DNA of 33,018 nt from Nocardioides sp. R-C-SC26 (GTDB lineage Bacteria; Actinomycetota; Actinomycetes; Propionibacteriales; Nocardioidaceae): positions 12,613 through 45,630 of the forward strand of contig NZ_JAHRHK010000022.1 of the NCBI RefSeq assembly GCF_021246465.1, read 5' to 3'. Numbering within the stretch: position 1 is the first letter of the stretch; each line of letters opens with the position of its first letter. The notes beneath the pieces are model-generated. The model saw only the letters and a list, made by a program, of their open reading frames with translations. It ran no database searches and was not told the origin of the DNA. Position numbers and translations under genes: made by a program. Shown here in pieces: positions 29,928-33,018 of this stretch.

Positions 29928-30356
29928 ATGCCTCCCAAGAAGAAGATCGCTGCGCTGGTCAAGGTGCAGCTGCAGGCCGGTGGCGCGACCCCGGCCCCGC
30001 CGGTCGGTACCGCGCTCGGTCCGCACGGCGTCAACATCATGGACTTCTGCAAGGCGTACAACGCCCAGACCGAGTCCATGCGCGGCAACGTCATCCCGGT
30101 CGAGATCACGATCTATGAAGACCGGTCGTTCGACTTCATCACCAAGACCCCTCCGGCGTCGGAGCTCATCAAGAAGGCCGCCGGCCTGCAGAAGGGCTCG
30201 GGCGTTCCGCACAAGGAGAAGGTCGGCAAGATCACCAAGGACCAGGTCCGCGAGATCGCCACGACCAAGCTGCCCGACCTGAACGCCAACGACGTCGACG
30301 CCGCGATGAAGATCGTCGAGGGAACCGCCCGTTCCATGGGCGTCACCGTCGACTGA
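29928..30356 (+). CDS. rplK: 50S ribosomal protein L11
   Basis: L11 binds 23S rRNA in the GTPase-associated centre and is needed for RelA-type stringent signalling and thiostrepton action. The 142-residue product is full length and starts [45 protein letters not shown], with the proline-rich hinge [11 protein letters not shown] and the C-terminal rRNA-binding domain ([46 protein letters not shown]). GAAGGAAAG precedes the ATG. It lies 85 bases after nusG and forms the L11 operon with rplA. Confidence 0.98.
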   Translation: MPPKKKIAALVKVQLQAGGATPAPPVGTALGPHGVNIMDFCKAYNAQTESMRGNVIPVEITIYEDRSFDFITKTPPASELIKKAAGLQKGSGVPHKEKVGKITKDQVREIATTKLPDLNANDVDAAMKIVEGTARSMGVTVD

Positions 30357-30392
30357 CACCAGTGGCAGGGCCGCGCTGGCCCACATGACCAC
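30354..30392 (+). promoter_or_regulatory. L1-binding-like RNA motif between rplK and rplA (copy 2)
   Basis: TGACACC (its TGA is the rplK stop), GTGGCAGGG, a GGGCC-GCGCT-GGCCC hairpin, and CATGACCAC. The frame elements are identical to copy 1 while the hairpin sequence has changed in both arms so that pairing is kept. Confidence 0.6.
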
Positions 30393-30429
30393 GACCTTCG
30401 TACGAGAAGTTCTCAGAGAGAAGACCACC

Positions 30430-31152
30430 ATGCAGCGCAGCAAGACCTACCGCGCGGCGGCCGAGACGTTCGACAAGGACGAGCTCTACGCCCCGCTTTC
30501 CGCTATCAAGATCGCCAAGTCGGCGTCGAAGAAGAAGTTCGACGAGACCGTCGACGTCGTCATGCGACTCGGCGTCGACCCCCGCAAGGCCGACCAGATG
30601 GTGCGCGGCACCGTCAACCTCCCGCACGGCACCGGCAAGACCGCTCGGGTCCTGGTGTTCGCCAACGCCGACAAGGCCGAGGCCGCTCGTGAGGCCGGCG
30701 CCGACATCGTCGGTGGCGACGAGCTCATCGACAAGGTCGCCGGCGGCTGGCTCGACTTCGACGCCGTCGTCGCCACCCCCGACATGATGGGCAAGGTCGG
30801 TCGCCTCGGTCGCGTCCTGGGTCCGCGCGGCCTGATGCCGAACCCGAAGACCGGCACCGTGACGCCCGACCCGGCCAAGGCCGTGACGGACATCAAGGGC
30901 GGCAAGATCGAGTTCCGTGTCGATCGCCACGCCAATCTCCACTTCATCATCGGCAAGGCGTCCTTCAGCGAGACTCAGCTCGCCGAGAACTACGCCGCCG
31001 CCTTGGAGGAGGTGCTCCGTCTCAAGCCGGCCAGCTCCAAGGGTCGCTACCTGAAGAAGGTCACCGTCTCCACGACGATGGGCCCCGGCGTCCAGGTCGA
31101 CCCGAACCGCACGCGCAACGTCGCCCTCGAGGACGAGGCCGCCGCGAACTGA
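30430..31152 (+). CDS. rplA: 50S ribosomal protein L1
   Basis: L1 forms the mobile stalk at the ribosomal E site and, in E. coli, represses its own operon by binding the mRNA leader. The 240-residue product is complete: [20 protein letters not shown], the two-domain layout with [34 protein letters not shown], the domain II block [22 protein letters not shown], and the closing [15 protein letters not shown] and [25 protein letters not shown] lies 6 bases before the ATG. The longer start at 30385 would lie inside the regulatory leader and is rejected. Confidence 0.97.
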   Translation: MQRSKTYRAAAETFDKDELYAPLSAIKIAKSASKKKFDETVDVVMRLGVDPRKADQMVRGTVNLPHGTGKTARVLVFANADKAEAAREAGADIVGGDELIDKVAGGWLDFDAVVATPDMMGKVGRLGRVLGPRGLMPNPKTGTVTPDPAKAVTDIKGGKIEFRVDRHANLHFIIGKASFSETQLAENYAAALEEVLRLKPASSKGRYLKKVTVSTTMGPGVQVDPNRTRNVALEDEAAAN

Positions 31153-31171
31153 CCCGGTTCACGCAACGCGC

Positions 31172-31215
31172 ACGACGCTCCGGCACCCACGAGGGGGCCG
31201 GAGCGTCGTCGTTTT
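31172..31215 (+). terminator. Intrinsic terminator after rplA
   Basis: ACGACGCTCCGGC (31172-31184) and GCCGGAGCGTCGT (31197-31209) form a perfect 13-bp stem with a 12-base loop, followed by CGTTTT. It ends the rplK-rplA transcript 20 bases after the rplA stop. Confidence 0.88.
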
Positions 31216-31242
31216 GGCGTCTGCTCGCCGCATCACTACTGT
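31214..31242 (+). promoter_or_regulatory. Promoter of rplJ-rplL
   Basis: TTGGCG (31214-31219), a 17-base spacer and TACTGT (31237-31242). The start of transcription should be near 31249, just before the L10-leader-like region. The -35 overlaps the tail of the rplA terminator. Confidence 0.7.
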
Positions 31243-31251
31243 GAGCCACTG

Positions 31252-31338
31252 AATCCAGAGACCGCCGGTCGTCGAGGCTCACGCCGAGACCGAAGGTGCC
31301 GCAGCGATGCGGACGACCTGCGTAGGTGACAGAGCAAG
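31252..31338 (+). promoter_or_regulatory. L10-leader-like autoregulatory RNA
   Basis: The untranslated leader of rplJ holds GGTCGTC (31267-31273) pairing with GACGACC (31312-31318), and inside it CCGCA-GCGA-TGCGG (31299-31312) closed by a GNRA-type loop. It begins CCAGAGACCGCCGG and ends CTGCGTAGGTGAC, as I know from actinobacterial L10 leaders. Ribosomal protein L10 (with L7/L12) binds such leaders to limit its own synthesis. Confidence 0.65.
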
Positions 31339-31365
31339 AACCGCCGCACGTGTGTGCCGGATCCC

Positions 31366-31391
31366 ACGCCCTGAGCCTGCGCTCAGGGCGT
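31366..31391 (+). terminator. Hairpin in the rplJ leader, possible attenuator
   Basis: ACGCCCTGAGC and GCTCAGGGCGT form a perfect 11-bp stem with a CTGC loop, followed by TCGTGTTCT. It lies 71 bases before the rplJ start and might act as a regulated terminator or as a spacer hairpin. Confidence 0.45.
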
Positions 31392-31461
31392 TCGTGTTCT
31401 CCGGCCCCGAAACCGGTTCCACCGGGGCGGGCGGTCTCCTGAAATGTCCGGAAGGAGACCC

Positions 31462-32157
31462 ATGGCGCGGGCAGACAAGCAGGCCGCCGTCGCGGAGATC
31501 ACTGAGTCCTTCAGTGGTGCCGCTGGCGCTGTGCTGACCGAATACCGCGGTCTCACCGTCAAGGAGCTGCAGACGCTGCGTCGCTCCCTCGGTGCGAACG
31601 CCGACTACGCCGTGGTCAAGAACACGCTGGCCAAGATCGCCGCCCAGGAGGCGGGGATCGATGGCTTCGATGACCTACTGACCGGTCCGACCGCGATCGC
31701 CTTCATCAAGGGCGACGTCGTCGAGGCGGCCAAGGGTCTGCGTGATTTTGCCAAGGCGAACCCCGCCCTTGTCATCAAGGGCGGCGTGCTCGACGGCCAG
31801 ATCCTCGACGCGAAGGAGATCGCCAAGCTGGCCGATCTCGAGTCGCGCGAGGTGCTGCTCGGCAAGCTGGCGGGCGCGATGCTCGCTTCGCTCAGCCAGG
31901 CCGTCTACCTGCTCAACGCGCCGCTGGCCCAGGCCGCCCGTCTCGCGGGTGCGCTCCAGGCCAAGGCCGAGCAGGACCCCTCGATCCTCGCAGGTGGTGC
32001 CGGTGCCCCTGCCGCGGCTGAGTCCGCGGCATCGGCAGAGGCCGCCGCCGAGGAGGCTCCGGCTGCAGCCGAGGAGACCGCTGAGGAGGCATCTGAGGAG
32101 GAGACTCCCGCCGACGCCGCCGATGAGGCTCCCGCGGCCGAGGCCACCGACGCCTGA
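31462..32157 (+). CDS. rplJ: 50S ribosomal protein L10
   Basis: L10 anchors the L7/L12 stalk to the ribosome. The 231-residue product starts [17 protein letters not shown] with [21 protein letters not shown] and [13 protein letters not shown]; the C-terminal helix ([17 protein letters not shown]) binds L7/L12 dimers. After about residue 175 it carries an Ala/Glu-rich acidic tail of about 55 residues, longer than E. coli L10 (165) but common in actinobacteria. GGAAGGAG lies 5 bases before the ATG at 31462. The leader of about 210 bases contains the L10-type regulatory RNA. Confidence 0.97.
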   Translation: MARADKQAAVAEITESFSGAAGAVLTEYRGLTVKELQTLRRSLGANADYAVVKNTLAKIAAQEAGIDGFDDLLTGPTAIAFIKGDVVEAAKGLRDFAKANPALVIKGGVLDGQILDAKEIAKLADLESREVLLGKLAGAMLASLSQAVYLLNAPLAQAARLAGALQAKAEQDPSILAGGAGAPAAAESAASAEAAAEEAPAAAEETAEEASEEETPADAADEAPAAEATDA

Positions 32158-32226
32158 CCCAGGCGCACCACCACCTGAACCGCCCCCGCGGGGCGCCCGG
32201 GGGCCCACCCGGAGGAACCGCCCATC

Positions 32227-32619
32227 ATGGCGAAGCTCAGCACCGACGAGCTCCTTGACGCTTTCAAGGAGATGACCCTCATCGAGCTCTCCGAGTTCGT
32301 GAAGCAGTTCGAGGAGACCTTCGGCGTCACCGCCGCCGCCCCCGTCGCCGTGGCCGCTGCCCCGGCTGCCGGTGGCGCCGCTGCCGGTGGCGACGAGGCT
32401 GCCGCGCAGGACGAGTTCGACGTCGTCCTCGAGTCCGCTGGTGACAAGAAGATCAACGTCATCAAGGAGGTGCGCGCGCTGACCTCGCTCGGTCTCAAGG
32501 AGGCCAAGGAGCTGGTCGAGGGTGCGCCCAAGCCGGTCCTGGAGAAGGTCAACAAGGAGACCGCGGACAAGGCCAAGGAGACCCTCGAGGCCGCCGGCGC
32601 CACCGTCACCCTCAAGTGA
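32227..32619 (+). CDS. rplL: 50S ribosomal protein L7/L12
   Basis: L7/L12 forms the flexible stalk that recruits translation factors. The 130-residue product is complete: N-terminal dimer domain [34 protein letters not shown], an Ala-rich hinge ([19 protein letters not shown]), and the C-terminal factor-binding domain [48 protein letters not shown] precedes the ATG. It follows rplJ by 69 bases in the same operon. Confidence 0.98.
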   Translation: MAKLSTDELLDAFKEMTLIELSEFVKQFEETFGVTAAAPVAVAAAPAAGGAAAGGDEAAAQDEFDVVLESAGDKKINVIKEVRALTSLGLKEAKELVEGAPKPVLEKVNKETADKAKETLEAAGATVTLK

Positions 32620-32667
32620 TTCCTCGCCGGTCGCGATGCGGCCGGCACTGCATCACCAGCATCGCCA

Positions 32668-32700
32668 CGAGGCGGTCACCCCGATGGGGTGGCCGCCTCG
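32668..32700 (+). terminator. Terminator hairpin after rplL
   Basis: CGAGGCGGTCACCCC pairs with GGGGTGGCCGCCTCG over 15 bp (one G-U) around a GAT loop. There is no T-run. The rest of the spacer, 32701 to 32902, shows only the possible operator at 32800-32814 and a ribosome binding site. Confidence 0.75.
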
Positions 32701-32799
32701 CGGCGTTCTGCGACGGCGCAGATCACAGGTCGATTCCGGCAGCTGGAGACGACGTGGCGCCGAGCACAATCTTGCGTAACCTCACGCCGAGGATCGGGT

Positions 32800-32814
32800 T
32801 GTTACCGGTGAGTG
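32800..32814. promoter_or_regulatory. Candidate regulator site before the ABC ATPase gene
   Basis: GTTACCGGTGAGTGG is a weak inverted repeat around CCGGTG, about 90 bases before the start codon. It recalls GTTACnnnnGAGTAAC-like sites of fatty-acid regulators, but the match is only partial. Confidence 0.25.
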
Positions 32815-32902
32815 GCCTACGTGCGCTGCGCGCCCGTGCCTCGCCGGACCGCCCGGGCCCCGCAACTGCAACCTCTGAGGATCGGCCGAGAGAAGGACTG
32901 TC

Positions 32903-33018
32903 ATGGGTGTTGAGATCAAGGTCGAGAATCTGACGAAGTCCTTCGGCAAGCAGTTGATCTGGGGTGGGGTGACGCTGACCGTTCCGGCGGGTGAGATCTG
33001 CGTGATGCTGGGCCCGTC
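32903..33018 (+). CDS. ABC transporter ATP-binding protein (MlaF/MceG-like), 5' part
   Basis: Only the first 38 codons are in the window. They read MGVEIKVENLTKSFGKQLIW, then GVTLTVPAGEICVMLGPS, the normal start of an ABC ATPase up to the first residues of the Walker A loop. Starting the gene with ENLTKSFGKQLIWGGVTL and its place downstream of rplL point to the MlaF/MceG-like ATPase that energises Mce lipid importers in related genomes, but the diagnostic parts lie beyond the edge. GAGAAGGA precedes the ATG. Confidence 0.7.
   Translation, partial: MGVEIKVENLTKSFGKQLIWGGVTLTVPAGEICVMLGP

Overview
The window is high-GC actinobacterial DNA, most likely from Nocardioides or a close relative in the Propionibacteriales. 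The signs are strong GC bias in codon third positions, many GTG starts, many genes that appear to begin leaderless right after a TAnnnT -10 box, an F420/deazaflavin-type protein, and the gene order tRNA-Thr, tRNA-Met, rpmG, hadA, hadB ... tRNA-Trp, secE, nusG, rplK, rplA. That order matches the Mycobacterium tuberculosis chromosome, but here murB, a DUF4190-like gene, an adenosine deaminase gene, an aspartate aminotransferase gene and an APC permease gene lie between hadB and tRNA-Trp. No phage, transposase, CRISPR or toxin gene was seen. The left edge is the 3' part of an FtsX/MacB-type permease gene and the right edge is the first 116 bases of an ABC ATPase gene.

Left part (1-9350): FtsX-like permease end, a GntR/UTRA regulator, a small unknown protein, a DUF4031 protein facing an HD-domain phosphohydrolase, D-3-phosphoglycerate dehydrogenase (serA), a 936-residue secreted alpha/beta hydrolase with C-terminal beta modules, and a secreted clostripain-family (C11) lipoprotein.

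Middle part (9350-21560): a repeat-rich convergent intergenic region; the fused isobutyryl-CoA mutase icmF, with a striking double palindromic operator in front of it; a deazaflavin-dependent nitroreductase-family gene; a molybdopterin oxidoreductase (FdhF/YdeP-like) followed by a pirin; a translationally coupled operon of 3-methyladenine glycosylase (tag) with an LrgA/LrgB pair; a secreted Ag85/esterase-D-like esterase; and an amidase-signature enzyme.

Right part (21560-33018): the conserved tRNA/translation/transcription block. tRNA-Thr, tRNA-Met and rpmG look like one unit, followed by a terminator and the hadA-hadB-murB operon. On the minus strand lie aspC-type aminotransferase, adenosine deaminase and the DUF4190-like gene. 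An APC permease, tRNA-Trp, secE, nusG, rplK, rplA, rplJ and rplL follow on the plus strand. The ribosomal genes carry recognisable autoregulatory RNA: two near-identical L1-site-like motifs (before rplK and between rplK and rplA) and an L10-leader-like structure before rplJ.

The most interesting non-coding signals are the tandem 18-bp palindromes at icmF, a perfect 36-bp palindrome nearby, a family of hairpin-forming intergenic repeats starting GGTGGTCGAG, the duplicated L1-like motif, and a run of at least eight genes with the same leaderless promoter-start geometry.
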